Shown: positions 9,077 to 19,089, counted from the stretch's first letter. The stretch: 64,000 bases of DNA from Chloroflexota bacterium (GCA_002722455.1 PBMB01000020.1:1-64000); one strand, 5' to 3'. Notes: generated by a model not told the origin, from the sequence alone. Numbers and translations: made by a program.

Positions 9077-10012
9077 CTAACAAGTTACATTCTCACCGCC
9101 CATACCGAAAATTGCTATACGTTCCTCTACAGGGCTTTCACGTGTACCTTTAGGTGTAAAATGAAATTGTAAAGATCTTCTAAATTCGGATGTTCTATTA
9201 GCTGGTGTTCCATGATGTAAAAGTCCATCAAATAATAGCAATCCCCCAGGATTTAGAGGCACAGCCACATCCCGTGTAAGATCAAGGTGAGTGTCACAAA
9301 TTTGCCAGTCTCTTTTGTTCAGGTGTTTAACTGGGCCTTCATTATGAGTACCTGGTTTAACATGCATACAGCCATTTTCTAAAGTAGCTTTATCCAGTGC
9401 AATCCAGCATCCAATAATTTTTGTTCCAGATGGAAGATCAAAGAAAGCATGATCTTGATGCCATGGTTTTTCTCTACCAATTAGAGGTGGTTTAAAAAGT
9501 GCCTGGTCACCATGTATTTCTGGTGTAGCATTAATTAGTTTTTTCACTACAGATAAAAACTGAGGATCTGCGATGATTGACTGAAAAAGTTTTTCATGAT
9601 CTAAAAAATAAGATAACTTACGAATTTGTTTCTTTTTTTCATCAAACGATAACGATTCAGGGTCGACATCTTTTACTCGTTCATATTGAATTCCATCGTA
9701 AGCAGGATATTTTCCAGAAATGCAATTATCAAGCCCGGTGATTGCATCGCTTATTTGGGCAGACGAAAATGCATTTTGGATAGCAAGAAATCCATTTTCT
9801 CTATAGTATTTTACATGTGTGTCAGTAATTTCATTTAAGGATGATATACCCGATGCTACATTATCATTTCTATAAAGAGATTCATCATATGCCTGGTCTC
9901 CATATGGATCCATACTGCCTTTTGTATTTAAGAGGTCTTCTACTAAAGGAACTTCGGCAGCAAACTTTTCAGAGAGTTTTCTTCCGTGAATTAATCGAGC
10001 ATCTTTTGCCAT
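9077..10012 (-). CDS. Phytanoyl-CoA dioxygenase (PhyH) family protein
   Basis: A 311-residue Fe(II)/2-oxoglutarate-dependent oxygenase of the PhyH family. The iron facial triad is visible: H185-x-D187 in WHQDHAFFDLP and the distal histidine at 266 or 267 in GLLHHGTP. R279 after FRRSLQFHF is in the position expected to bind 2-oxoglutarate. The fold core includes GCWIALDKATLENGCMHV, typical of bacterial PhyH proteins that hydroxylate varied small molecules. It is a single gene, convergent with ltaE. Members of this family are strongly expanded in SAR202-type Chloroflexota (established knowledge of the group). The substrate is not predictable. Confidence 0.85.
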   Translation of the reverse strand: MAKDARLIHGRKLSEKFAAEVPLVEDLLNTKGSMDPYGDQAYDESLYRNDNVASGISSLNEITDTHVKYYRENGFLAIQNAFSSAQISDAITGLDNCISGKYPAYDGIQYERVKDVDPESLSFDEKKKQIRKLSYFLDHEKLFQSIIADPQFLSVVKKLINATPEIHGDQALFKPPLIGREKPWHQDHAFFDLPSGTKIIGCWIALDKATLENGCMHVKPGTHNEGPVKHLNKRDWQICDTHLDLTRDVAVPLNPGGLLLFDGLLHHGTPANRTSEFRRSLQFHFTPKGTRESPVEERIAIFGMGGENVTC

Positions 10013-10201
10013 TTTTAATCCCCTATTAATAAATGATTAAGTTTTAGGTTTAACTATAATTTACAGCTGATTTGTTAGTATTACAATATATCTTTATTCT
10101 TTTTTTGTTTAAGATAATCATCCTATTTGCATTTACAAAACTTCTTAATTAATTCAGGACTCTTTTTGATAAAAATATAAGGTGTTTTCAGATACGAAAC
10201 G

Positions 10202-11476
10202 TTAATTAGATGTGCTAGGTTTATAATAACGTTTATTCTTTAGTACTTCAGGTAGGTTTTCCATTAAAGGATGTTTTGCTTTGTAATTATGTGCGTATTT
10301 ATATCCTTTTCCATATCCTAGATTTTCGACAAGTTTAGATGTAGCATTTCGAAGATGTAAAGGAACTGGTTGGTTTCCTGTCTTATCCACATCTTCCATT
10401 GCAGAATTGATTGCTTGATAGGCATTATTTGATTTAGGAGCTAAAGCAAGATATAAAACTGTTTGAGATAAAATTATTCTGGATTCAGGCATACCAACAA
10501 AATGTACAGCTTCTAGAGTTGATGTAGCTAGAACAAGTGCTTGAGGATCAGCTAATCCAATATCTTCTGATGCAAGAATAACCAGGCGTCTGCAAATAAA
10601 TTTAGGATCTTGTCCAGATTTTAAAATTCTTGCAAGCCAATATACTGCTGCGTCAGGATCAGAATCGCGGATAGATTTTATCAATGCTGAAATTGTATCG
10701 TAATAATGGTCACCTTTTTTATCAAAAACAAGTGGCGTGTTAGAAATCAGGTTTTGCAAGTCATTATCAGATATTTCATATTTGTTAGAATTCTCGGTGT
10801 CTGATGAAAGGACTAGTGTTTCAAGTATATTTAGAGCCATCCGCGCATCACCACTGCTGATAGAGGCCAGTTTTTCCATACATGATTTTGTAATTTTTAT
10901 ATTTGATTTTCCTAATCCTCTATTTTTATCTTGTAATGCTCTTGTAATTAAAGTTTCTATTTCTTTAGAGGTCAGTGTTTTAGTTGTTAGAACTGTTGAT
11001 CTTGACAATAAAGGAGATATTATTTCAAAAGATGGGTTTTCTGTTGTAGCACCAATAATTGTAAGTAATCCACTCTCAACATGTGGAAGGAGTACATCCT
11101 GCTGTGTTTTATTAAATCGATGAATTTCATCGATAAAAATTACATATTTACTTGTATTTGATAGTACATAAGATTTTGCATCAGTAATATGCTTTCTGAT
11201 TTCTTCTTTATTAGCACTAACAGCGCTAATTTCAAACAATGTTATCCCTAAGCTTTTGGCAAGCAAATGTGCAAGAGTTGTTTTGCCTGATCCTGGAGGT
11301 CCCCAAAATATCAAAGAAGGTAAATGTTTTGCATCAATTATTCGAGAAATAGCCTTTCCTTCTGCAAGTATGTGAGATTGCCCAACAAATTCATTGAAAT
11401 TTTCAGGACGCATTCTAAATGCAAGAGGTCCTTCTTTGAATAATTTATTATTGATATTATGTTGGAAAAGTGTCAT
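10202..11476 (-). CDS. rarA: Replication-associated recombination ATPase RarA (MgsA)
   Basis: A 424-residue AAA+ ATPase of the RarA/MgsA/WRNIP1 family that acts at stalled replication forks. The domain order is AAA+ core with Walker A GPPGSGKTT (59-67), Walker B FIDEIHRFNKTQQD, a sensor segment ATTENPSF, then the C-terminal tetramerisation region containing EDIGLADPQAL and GYGKGYKYAHNY, which is diagnostic for the family. The length is normal (430-450). It is a single transcription unit on the minus strand, ahead of a 189-base spacer in which I see no gene. Confidence 0.92.
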   Translation of the reverse strand: MTLFQHNINNKLFKEGPLAFRMRPENFNEFVGQSHILAEGKAISRIIDAKHLPSLIFWGPPGSGKTTLAHLLAKSLGITLFEISAVSANKEEIRKHITDAKSYVLSNTSKYVIFIDEIHRFNKTQQDVLLPHVESGLLTIIGATTENPSFEIISPLLSRSTVLTTKTLTSKEIETLITRALQDKNRGLGKSNIKITKSCMEKLASISSGDARMALNILETLVLSSDTENSNKYEISDNDLQNLISNTPLVFDKKGDHYYDTISALIKSIRDSDPDAAVYWLARILKSGQDPKFICRRLVILASEDIGLADPQALVLATSTLEAVHFVGMPESRIILSQTVLYLALAPKSNNAYQAINSAMEDVDKTGNQPVPLHLRNATSKLVENLGYGKGYKYAHNYKAKHPLMENLPEVLKNKRYYKPSTSN

Positions 11477-11547
11477 GATTTTAATGTTAAGTTTTAGATC
11501 GATAATACATATTTACTTAATATTTGTCATTATTTATTGATAAAATA

Positions 11548-13503
11548 TCAAAGTAATTGAATGGCATCCCACTTCTCGCTTGCACCTTTGATAATACCTT
11601 CAATATCTTCATCTAAAATATATCTTTTTTTAACTAAAATTTCTGCAGAAACCCGTATTTTTTTAAGATAAATTTCTTTTGAGATATATCTTGATTCAAT
11701 TGAATTTCTAGGGTCATTATTTTGATCTTTTTCAGAATTAGTACGAGGGAAGGGAATTATTGAACCTTGGAGTGGCAAAAAATGTCCTTCACCACCTATA
11801 TCAGCATGTCTAAGAGCCCATCCTGTATGTGTTCCTAAGGGTACTTCTAAGTCTGGTAGACGAATTCCAGATATTTCATTGCAGTCATCATCTATAGCAG
11901 AAACTCGTGTGCCAAATGGTTCTCCCTCAGTTGCCGGATACTCATAAATACCTTTATCCATTTTATTTCCAAAGGAAAGTCTTTGTCTGACAGGTAATGC
12001 TTTTAAAAAGCCTATGGCAGGAATTTTTTCAAATGATTCTTTTAAGCTTTCTCGAGTAACTGCTGTGTTATTATCAATTCTTGGATATTTGCTATCGGGT
12101 GGAACTATACCTTCACGGACCCACTTATCAAGATTATTAAATACAGCTCTTTGAAGAGGTCTATAGTCAAGAGTGTTAGAAAAATGTTTTTGACGGATCG
12201 GTTCTGGAGTATCAGGAGTAGTAGTCAGTGGTAGTGAGCCAGCACCATGCTTTGTTCCTGAAAAAAGATAAACCCGAACATTTTCAGGAGGATCAACATC
12301 GATTGAACCTGTCGGGTCAGTGTGAGATAAAGATGCACCACTCCACCAATACTCAACATCAGAGTTAGTTGCTATGATTTTAGGTACAGCATTTTTGGAT
12401 TCCAAACGCCAAAGTAAGCTGTCTTTAGTATCTAAAACAGAGTCTAAAGATTCTTTATATGTTAATGCCTTAATATTTCCAACATTTCTCATGTGGTTAC
12501 TAGAAGGTTGACCAAACCTTATATTAAATTCACCTAGCCTTGAACTACCGGTATGGGGTAATAAACCGTCATATACTAATCGGTTTTGTTCATCTAAATT
12601 TAAACCTAAATAAGCAAACTCTCGAACAAACCTACCACTTTGAGAAGGACCGAAAGCATAAGCTCTTGAAATATTACCTGCACACGGATTTCCTTGTTTT
12701 TCACTTCCATATCTAAAGAAACTAGTACAGTCTCTCATAGCTAGGAATCCTAGTCCTATTACAGGAGCTCCAACAGTTGTATAAATTATTTCGTAAATTT
12801 TTCCAGATTTAAATTTTTTAGGTAAATAGATATAATTTGGATTTTCAACTTTTTCGCCCTCAACATAGCGAGCAAAAGACCATTCATGTCGAGGGATATA
12901 TCTAATTGGCCCATCCGGCCAATCTCGTTCAATTAGTACAGCATTCTGATCGTCCATATCTGAAGTAGGCAAAGGGTGATGTTCACGATCTGAAAGTAAT
13001 AATTCATGAGTATCCGTAGATAAGTCAAATTGCTGATAAGCCTGCCCAGTTAATCGATTGCCATTTTGATCTAAAGCTTCAGGTACGTGTAATCTAATAC
13101 GACCATCAGGAACATCAGTTTGCCACCCACAAAAAACAATAACTGTTCCTTGTTTCATAAGAAAGCCGTTTCCTATGTCAGGATTTTCATCAGAAGTTGT
13201 GTGTGATGAATTATTAAATCCCAAAACATTTCTATTTCCTCTATTTACAACATCAAAAAGTAAATTAGAATCATCTTTCATATTTACTGGTTTAAGAATT
13301 TGAATATCTGATGAAAATTCTATTTCACCTCTATTATTTGTTGAAATTAAATTAATATCAGTGATCAACTGACTGTCTGGATGTTTAGGATCTATAGAAT
13401 AGTATAATCTTCCAGTTATAAATTCATATGGACCTATATCTTTATAATGAGAATCATCACCTATTGGGTTTCGTGAAATAATTTCAAAATTAGTAGCTAC
13501 CAA
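11548..13503 (-). CDS. Large alpha/beta hydrolase-domain protein (PF20091 type)
   Basis: A 651-residue protein resembling the 'alpha/beta hydrolase domain-containing' family (PF20091). The nucleophile elbow is GPSQSGR within AYAFGPSQSGRFVREF, a G-x-S-x-G variant around residues 284-290. The family segment YDGLLPHTGSSRLGEFNIRF follows shortly after. A region with SGTKHGAGS could supply the catalytic histidine but I cannot assign the acid with confidence. No signal peptide is evident. The family is common in bacteria that degrade esters and terpenoid-like compounds, but no member's substrate can be transferred here. Its leader carries a hairpin at 13534-13566. Confidence 0.75.
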   Translation of the reverse strand: MVATNFEIISRNPIGDDSHYKDIGPYEFITGRLYYSIDPKHPDSQLITDINLISTNNRGEIEFSSDIQILKPVNMKDDSNLLFDVVNRGNRNVLGFNNSSHTTSDENPDIGNGFLMKQGTVIVFCGWQTDVPDGRIRLHVPEALDQNGNRLTGQAYQQFDLSTDTHELLLSDREHHPLPTSDMDDQNAVLIERDWPDGPIRYIPRHEWSFARYVEGEKVENPNYIYLPKKFKSGKIYEIIYTTVGAPVIGLGFLAMRDCTSFFRYGSEKQGNPCAGNISRAYAFGPSQSGRFVREFAYLGLNLDEQNRLVYDGLLPHTGSSRLGEFNIRFGQPSSNHMRNVGNIKALTYKESLDSVLDTKDSLLWRLESKNAVPKIIATNSDVEYWWSGASLSHTDPTGSIDVDPPENVRVYLFSGTKHGAGSLPLTTTPDTPEPIRQKHFSNTLDYRPLQRAVFNNLDKWVREGIVPPDSKYPRIDNNTAVTRESLKESFEKIPAIGFLKALPVRQRLSFGNKMDKGIYEYPATEGEPFGTRVSAIDDDCNEISGIRLPDLEVPLGTHTGWALRHADIGGEGHFLPLQGSIIPFPRTNSEKDQNNDPRNSIESRYISKEIYLKKIRVSAEILVKKRYILDEDIEGIIKGASEKWDAIQLL

Positions 13504-13533
13504 AATTTTATCCTTAAATAATTCTTGGTAATG

Positions 13534-13566
13534 AAAATACCCTCAGTATAAAAAAGAGGGCATTTT
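13534..13566 (-). promoter_or_regulatory. GC-cored hairpin in the leader of the PF20091 hydrolase gene
   Basis: CCCTC (13540-13544) pairs with GAGGG (13556-13560), extended on the outside by AAAAT/ATTTT after one mismatch. It lies about 30 bases upstream of the hydrolase start on the minus strand and is followed by a T-rich run on the plus strand. Because the flanking genes are divergent it is not a normal gene-end terminator. It may be an attenuator or an operator for the hydrolase gene. Confidence 0.35.
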
Positions 13567-13713
13567 TATTATAATTTTATAAAATAATTTTTTTATAAGC
13601 TTTATACTGTAGATGATACATATCGAATAGAAATTTGTCATTATTGAATTATAAAGTTTAAATTTTAACGTATCGAGTATAGTATTTGTGATTAATAAAA
13701 TGTGTAATGTATT

Positions 13714-14331
13714 ATGTTTGTTATAGGTATAACAGGAGGTATAGGTGTAGGTAAAACTACAGTCATTAATATACTTTCTAAAATGGGAGTTGATGTACTG
13801 CTGGCTGATAATTTAGCGCATGAAGTATATCCTCAAGGATCTGATTCTTGGAATCAAATAGTAGAATATTTTGGATCAGAAATTTTAGACTCAGATAACC
13901 AAATCAATCGCAAAAAACTTGCAGATTGTGTTTTTACTGATTCCAGGGCGCTTAAAAAATTAAATAATATAGTACACCCTCCTTTAAAAAAAATGATTAC
14001 TTCAATTTTACGAGATAAAGCTGACAACCAAGTTCAAATAGTTTTACTAGAAGCGGCTATTTTGGTATTTGCTGGTTGGCAAGATATTGTTGATGAAATT
14101 TGGTTAGTTCAGACTCCACGAGAATTGGTTGAAAACAGATTATCAAACATTGGTAAATTTAATTCTAAAGATATACAAAACAGAATTAATACTCAGATGC
14201 ACTATTTTGATAATAAAGAGTTTGCAGATATTATTATTGATAATAGTTCTACAAAACAATCTTTAGAATTAAAAATTAATAAACTTTGGGAAAACAGAAT
14301 CTTAAAAAGGAAGAATTATGAAGTCAAATAA
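13714..14331 (+). CDS. coaE: Dephospho-CoA kinase
   Basis: A 205-residue P-loop kinase that phosphorylates dephospho-CoA in the last step of coenzyme A synthesis. The N-terminus [17 protein letters not shown] carries Walker A at 8-16, and [16 protein letters not shown] contains the aspartate that binds the CoA ribose region in this family. The motif NIVHPPLKK is the conserved CoaE 'HP' segment. The length is normal. The stop lies inside the next gene, with a 14-base overlap, so coaE leads an operon with MoxR, Nudix and VWA genes. Confidence 0.92.
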   Translation: MFVIGITGGIGVGKTTVINILSKMGVDVLLADNLAHEVYPQGSDSWNQIVEYFGSEILDSDNQINRKKLADCVFTDSRALKKLNNIVHPPLKKMITSILRDKADNQVQIVLLEAAILVFAGWQDIVDEIWLVQTPRELVENRLSNIGKFNSKDIQNRINTQMHYFDNKEFADIIIDNSSTKQSLELKINKLWENRILKRKNYEVK

Positions 14332-15178
14332 AGCTCGTATGCGTGATGCAGAGGAATATTTTATAGAGAAAGAACCATTTTATTTGCCCGTGACAGATGA
14401 AGTTAATCTTTTTGAATCAGCATATAAACATAAAATTCCAGTTTTATTAAAGGGGCCTACAGGATGTGGAAAAACACGTTTTGTTGAATACATGTCATAT
14501 AAATTAGGGATATCAGTTAAGCAACAGAAAAAAGTCAATAACTCTGTTCCTTTGATAACTATAGCATGCCATGAAGATTTAACTGCCAGTGATCTTGTGG
14601 GGAGATTTATACTTAAAGGTGATGAGACTCATTGGGTTGATGGTCCACTCACAAAGGCAGTTAAAATAGGTGCAATATGTTATTTAGATGAAATTGTGGA
14701 AGCACGCAATGATACAACAGTTTTGATTCATCCTTTAACTGACCATAGAAGGATTTTACCAATTGATAGGTTAGGCACATTGGTTGAGGCTTCAGATAAT
14801 TTTCTTTTAGTTATCTCCTATAATCCTGGGTATCAAAGTGTTGCAAAAGATATAAAAAACAGTACCCGTCAGAGGTTTGTTGCAATTGAATTCTCGCCTC
14901 CACCATTAGAAATCGAAACTAATATTATTGCTCATGAGGCTGGAATTGATCTTACTATGGCTGAGGATTTAGCTCAGTTGGGTTCTAAAATCCGTAATTT
15001 GAATCAATATGGATTAGATGAAGGAGCCAGTACCAGATTACTGATTTATGCAGGTAAATTGATATCTGCAGATATTTCACCTAGGCGAGCATGTGAGATT
15101 GCAATTAATTTGCCAATTACTGATGATCCTACTTTAAGTAGTAGTATTGCAGAAGTCATTTCTTCGATATTTCCATAA
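14318..15178 (+). CDS. MoxR/CbbQ/NorQ-type AAA+ ATPase
   Basis: A 286-residue AAA+ ATPase of the MoxR supergroup, closest by eye to the CbbQ/NirQ/NorQ branch that remodels enzymes together with a VWA partner. Walker A is GPTGCGKT (46-53), Walker B is [14 protein letters not shown], and the second-region histidine and arginines are in [14 protein letters not shown]. The CbbQ C-terminal lid is present ([12 protein letters not shown]). It starts 14 bases inside coaE behind AAGGAAG. The VWA partner is two genes downstream at 15805-19011, with a Nudix gene between them. The client enzyme is unknown; there is no rubisco, nitric oxide reductase or methanol dehydrogenase nearby. Confidence 0.85.
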   Translation: MKSNKARMRDAEEYFIEKEPFYLPVTDEVNLFESAYKHKIPVLLKGPTGCGKTRFVEYMSYKLGISVKQQKKVNNSVPLITIACHEDLTASDLVGRFILKGDETHWVDGPLTKAVKIGAICYLDEIVEARNDTTVLIHPLTDHRRILPIDRLGTLVEASDNFLLVISYNPGYQSVAKDIKNSTRQRFVAIEFSPPPLEIETNIIAHEAGIDLTMAEDLAQLGSKIRNLNQYGLDEGASTRLLIYAGKLISADISPRRACEIAINLPITDDPTLSSSIAEVISSIFP

Positions 15179-15202
15179 ATTTAAAATGGAGTGTGAATAT
15201 TT

Positions 15203-15808
15203 TTGAAACCTTGTTTTAGCAATGATGTTTGTAATTTTATTAATCAAATTCAACCTGCTTTATCCCAATATTCAGAAATTTCTAATTTAGAAAAAAAGGG
15301 ATTTACTGTAAAACCAACAGATGCTGCTGTTTTTTTGATTTTCTATAGAGAATTTGGAAAATGGAACATCATACTAACTAAACGGAGTAAAAAAGTACGA
15401 TCTCATAAAAGCGAGATATCTTTACCTGGTGGTACTAAAGATATTAAGGATTTAAGATTGATTGATACAGCAATTCGTGAAGTAAAAGAAGAAATTGGAT
15501 TGCATGAAAAAGAAATTCATATAGTAGGCCAAATGCACCCCGTATATACAAAGACTGGATATAAAATTTCACCGTTTGTTGGAGTAGTATCTGGTCAAGT
15601 AAAATTTGCAATCGATAAATCAGAGGTGTATGAACTTATTAAGTTCCCATTAAGTGAGTTATATGATGATGCTATTAATAAAAAAGAACTAAAAATGAAT
15701 GATGAGTTTGTTGAGGTAGTTTCAACTTATTCCTATCAAGGTTATTTTATTTTTGGAGCTACAGCAAAAATACTTTCTGAAATAAAGATGTTATTAATGG
15801 TTGTGTGA
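15203..15808 (+). CDS. Nudix hydrolase, CoA pyrophosphatase-like (NudL type)
   Basis: A 201-residue Nudix protein. The box reads LPGGTKDIKD followed by REVKEEIGL (92-100), the layout of the CoA pyrophosphatase (NudL/PCD1) subgroup, in which the first glutamate of the generic box is replaced by D after a GG loop. Upstream, LTKRSKKVRSHKSEISLPGG matches the NudL R-S-x-x-x-x-H-x-G(S)-x-I-x-F/L-P-G-G signature. It probably cleaves CoA or oxidised CoA to 3',5'-ADP and phosphopantetheine, which fits its place in an operon led by coaE. The start is TTG 15203 (SD-like TGGAG 11 bases upstream); no better in-frame start exists. The stop overlaps the next start by 4 bases. Confidence 0.83.
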   Translation: MKPCFSNDVCNFINQIQPALSQYSEISNLEKKGFTVKPTDAAVFLIFYREFGKWNIILTKRSKKVRSHKSEISLPGGTKDIKDLRLIDTAIREVKEEIGLHEKEIHIVGQMHPVYTKTGYKISPFVGVVSGQVKFAIDKSEVYELIKFPLSELYDDAINKKELKMNDEFVEVVSTYSYQGYFIFGATAKILSEIKMLLMVV

Positions 15809-18800
15809 GAACCGTGTATAGTAATTCAAAAGAAAAAATCATTGAAACTATTGAAGGTATTCTAGATAACAATAAAATACTTTCAGATAATAGAGAGTTT
15901 CTAGATAAAGATATCTTAAAATTATCTGAAAAATTAGAAGGAAAAGAAATCAATCAATTCCTTCATGTTTTTGTCGGGATTGCAGCGGCTAATCGAGATA
16001 ACTTCAGTCGGGTAGAATACTTTTTACAAGTTAGTTCAGAAGTATTAGGGATAATACCTGTCGAATATTTTTTGCAATGGTGTGAAATTATGGATGAAGT
16101 TTTTTCCCAAACTCCTAAGATTTCAGATGCATTTTTGAGAAATACTGTAGCGATAATTGAAGTTTTAAAGTATAGGCACATCGATCGTTGGGGGCACATT
16201 GCTGAAGGATTTGAAGGTGATGACTTATCAGAAAAATTTATATGTAAAACGATTGATATTACGCCTTTGCTTGTTAAAGAAATTCAATTTGAACAGTTTG
16301 AAAATCTTATTTTATTATTTAAATCATTTTTTAAAACTGATCCTAATAGTACGAGTGAGTGTCTAAATAATTTTTCAAAAATCATTTCCGTTACGGGAGT
16401 CTCTGTCCCCACATTTGTGGATTTGTTTATAGGGGTCATGGAGTGTGAAGATTGTTCATTTAAAGAGGTATTGGAATCATTGAAAGTTAGTGTGGATTCA
16501 CTCAGTCTTAGTGCGTTTATCAAACTAATTGATTATTTAGCATTATTACATAAACACAATTGTCATATTTCGAATGAATTTATAAGTGATATTGAACAAG
16601 TTATTAATAACAATGAAAAGAGTTATTATGATTTAATTAAGCAATTTAGTAAAAATCTCGTTGTTATAGATCCTGTGTTAGTGCAGGGTTTTGTTAGAGG
16701 GACATTGTTTTTTGATAATTTTTCAGAAATCAAGATAAAAAATTGGTATCAGAAAGGCTATGATTTATGTCAGAAGGATATTGATTCTGGAAAATTATAT
16801 TTTACAATGAACACCGATTATTTTAGAGAGAATTTAATTGATATTGCTACTAGTATTGATGTAGCTCATACTAAGGCTGTTTTTGAAGGTTATTGTCGAG
16901 CACTTACGGGGGTAAATATAGATATCGCTCTCGATTATCAAGAAGATTTAAAAAATAATCTTCGAAAATTTGAAAAATTGTTTATGGAAGACAGGATGGG
17001 TGTTCTAGTTCCAGGTTTAGTTAATTTATATAGTTCGATAGATATGAACCATGCTTGGTTGAAGGTAAGGATTACTCATCAAATAGGCCATATTGAATTC
17101 GATACTTTTGGTTTTTCTTTAAATCGAAAAGCTAATATGTTTGAAAATTATAGAAATAAAATTTTTTCTTTAGATAGATGGCAAAAGAAAGAGGGCACTG
17201 ATAAAGCAAAATATTTATTAAGCGATTATTCAGATTTAGCAAAATTTATAAGTTTTTTTGATAATCGTGATTTAGCAATGGATGTTTTTACAATTCTTGA
17301 AGATGGAAGAGTTGATAGGCATATAAAAGATCGTTATAAGGGGATTGCAGATGTATACAAGAATATACAACAAGATAGCTTGGAAAGGATTGGTTCGTTA
17401 AAAGTAAATACTCCCAATCAGATATTTTTAGATTCTTTATTACGTTATAGCTTAGATCAAGATTGTATTTTAAACATACCTGCATCATATAAAAAGCAAA
17501 TATCTGTGATTTTGAATGTTGCTCAGACTCTTTTTCAGCATAGCTCTTCTGTAGAAGATACTGCTGAGGCAACTATTAGGATCTATACAGTATTTAATGC
17601 ATGTTCTGGTCAAGTTGAAGACCAAGATTCATGGCAAAAAATAAAAATTGATGATTTACTTTCCTTAACGTATGAGGCAAATTTTCCTACGGAAGATGAA
17701 ATTGGTCAATTATTTGAAAAGCAAAAATATCAAGATGATAGTCTCCAAGAATACGAGTCATTTGATACTGTTGAATATCGGCGTGATTTAGACCCACGGA
17801 TCATCCAATTCATACTTAATATGAAAGATAACTATGTAATGGAAAATAGTGATGGAAATAAAGGATCACTAGAGAAGATTATAGATGATATTGTTTCAGA
17901 TGATAATGGATTTGAGGAAGATGTTAATAATTTACAAAAGAATGGCACACCAATTTCTTCTGATTCTACGAGTATGAATAATGTACCTTATGGCGAAAAA
18001 TCAGATCAAGATTTGAAAGAAGATTCTACTAAGAGTGACGATACAGTAGAATCTTCTTTCAAATACGATGAATGGGATTTTAAGTTATTTGATTATAAGA
18101 AAAACTGGTGTACTGTTACTGAGAAGTTAGTACCACAAAATCAAGAAGAGTATTTTGAAGATGTTATAAATAAATATGGGCTTCTTGCTCGAGCAATAAA
18201 AAATCAATTTGAAGCACTTCTTCCATTTGATTTTCGTAAACAAAATCGACTATATGATGGTGAAGAATTGAATATTGAGCAAGTTATAGAAGAATTTGTA
18301 AATGTTCGGGCTGGATATGGTTCTAGTGAAAGATTTTATATGCAGAAACATAAAAATAAGAGAGATGTTGCTGTTTTGTTTCTTGTAGATGTTAGTGCTT
18401 CCACTGCTGAATCAATTGATCTAGAGGATCAAACAAATGATTTACACCTTACCAACAAAAACATAAATTTAAGTTCAGATTTTAGACGTATTATTGATGT
18501 AGAGAAGGAATCGTTAGCGTTATTATTTTATGCTTTAGAAAATTTAGGTGACAGATGTGGTATTTATGCTTTTTCTGGATATGGAAGAGATAATGTTGAA
18601 CTTTTTGTGTTAAAAGAATTAGAAGAAAGTATGAGTGATGTAGTTAAATCACGTATTGGTAGCTTAAATCCAATGCATGCAACTCGAATGGGACCAGCGA
18701 TAAGACACGCGACAATGAAATTAGACTCTATTTCTGCAAAAACGAAACTTCTTTTTTTAATAAGTGACGGCAGACCTCAAGATAGAGGTTATAGTCGAGA

Positions 18801-19011
18801 AGGTGTTGAGAAAGAGTATGCCGTACATGATACTAAGAAATCTTTAGAAGAAGCTAAGACAAAAAACATTAATACTTTTTGTCTTACTGTCGATAAGAAG
18901 GGGCATGATTATTTACAGGAAATGTGTCAGGGAATGGGCTATGAAGTTTTAGATTCAGTTGATTTGTTACCAACGCGACTTTTGTACTTATATCGTAAAC
19001 TTACAACTTGA
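15805..19011 (+). CDS. Very long VWA-domain protein, NorD/CbbO-like partner of the MoxR ATPase
   Basis: A 1068-residue protein starting at GTG 15805 inside the stop region of the Nudix gene (GTGA overlap). The C-terminal 220 residues are a von Willebrand A domain: MIDAS DVSAS around residue 862, the RMGPAIRHAT segment that supplies the third motif, and LISDGRPQDRGYSREGV. Upstream, an ILEDGRVDRHIKDRY stretch matches the NorD/CbbO signature 'iEDaRIe'. A linker of about 80 acidic, low-complexity residues separates this from the VWA domain. The first 350 residues are alpha-helical repeats of unknown fold. NorD and CbbO are usually 600-780 residues, so this is clearly longer. It contains THQIGH, an HExxH look-alike with Q for E, so protease activity is not expected. 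Confidence 0.82.
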   Translation: MRTVYSNSKEKIIETIEGILDNNKILSDNREFLDKDILKLSEKLEGKEINQFLHVFVGIAAANRDNFSRVEYFLQVSSEVLGIIPVEYFLQWCEIMDEVFSQTPKISDAFLRNTVAIIEVLKYRHIDRWGHIAEGFEGDDLSEKFICKTIDITPLLVKEIQFEQFENLILLFKSFFKTDPNSTSECLNNFSKIISVTGVSVPTFVDLFIGVMECEDCSFKEVLESLKVSVDSLSLSAFIKLIDYLALLHKHNCHISNEFISDIEQVINNNEKSYYDLIKQFSKNLVVIDPVLVQGFVRGTLFFDNFSEIKIKNWYQKGYDLCQKDIDSGKLYFTMNTDYFRENLIDIATSIDVAHTKAVFEGYCRALTGVNIDIALDYQEDLKNNLRKFEKLFMEDRMGVLVPGLVNLYSSIDMNHAWLKVRITHQIGHIEFDTFGFSLNRKANMFENYRNKIFSLDRWQKKEGTDKAKYLLSDYSDLAKFISFFDNRDLAMDVFTILEDGRVDRHIKDRYKGIADVYKNIQQDSLERIGSLKVNTPNQIFLDSLLRYSLDQDCILNIPASYKKQISVILNVAQTLFQHSSSVEDTAEATIRIYTVFNACSGQVEDQDSWQKIKIDDLLSLTYEANFPTEDEIGQLFEKQKYQDDSLQEYESFDTVEYRRDLDPRIIQFILNMKDNYVMENSDGNKGSLEKIIDDIVSDDNGFEEDVNNLQKNGTPISSDSTSMNNVPYGEKSDQDLKEDSTKSDDTVESSFKYDEWDFKLFDYKKNWCTVTEKLVPQNQEEYFEDVINKYGLLARAIKNQFEALLPFDFRKQNRLYDGEELNIEQVIEEFVNVRAGYGSSERFYMQKHKNKRDVAVLFLVDVSASTAESIDLEDQTNDLHLTNKNINLSSDFRRIIDVEKESLALLFYALENLGDRCGIYAFSGYGRDNVELFVLKELEESMSDVVKSRIGSLNPMHATRMGPAIRHATMKLDSISAKTKLLFLISDGRPQDRGYSREGVEKEYAVHDTKKSLEEAKTKNINTFCLTVDKKGHDYLQEMCQGMGYEVLDSVDLLPTRLLYLYRKLTT

Positions 19012-19059
19012 TTGTTGTTGATTCATTGAAAAGCTATCTGAATCGACAGTGTAAAAGTG

Positions 19060-19089
19060 TTGACCTTAAATAAGAGACTAGTCTACAAT
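19060..19089 (+). promoter_or_regulatory. Strong promoter of the tRNA-tuf-ribosomal protein operon
   Basis: TTGACC (19060-19065) and TACAAT (19084-19089) are separated by 18 bases and each match the housekeeping consensus in five of six positions. Transcription would start near 19096, about 33 bases ahead of the first tRNA. Position, spacing and gene content all fit a growth-rate-regulated stable-RNA promoter. I see no stem-loop terminator between here and tuf. Confidence 0.75.
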
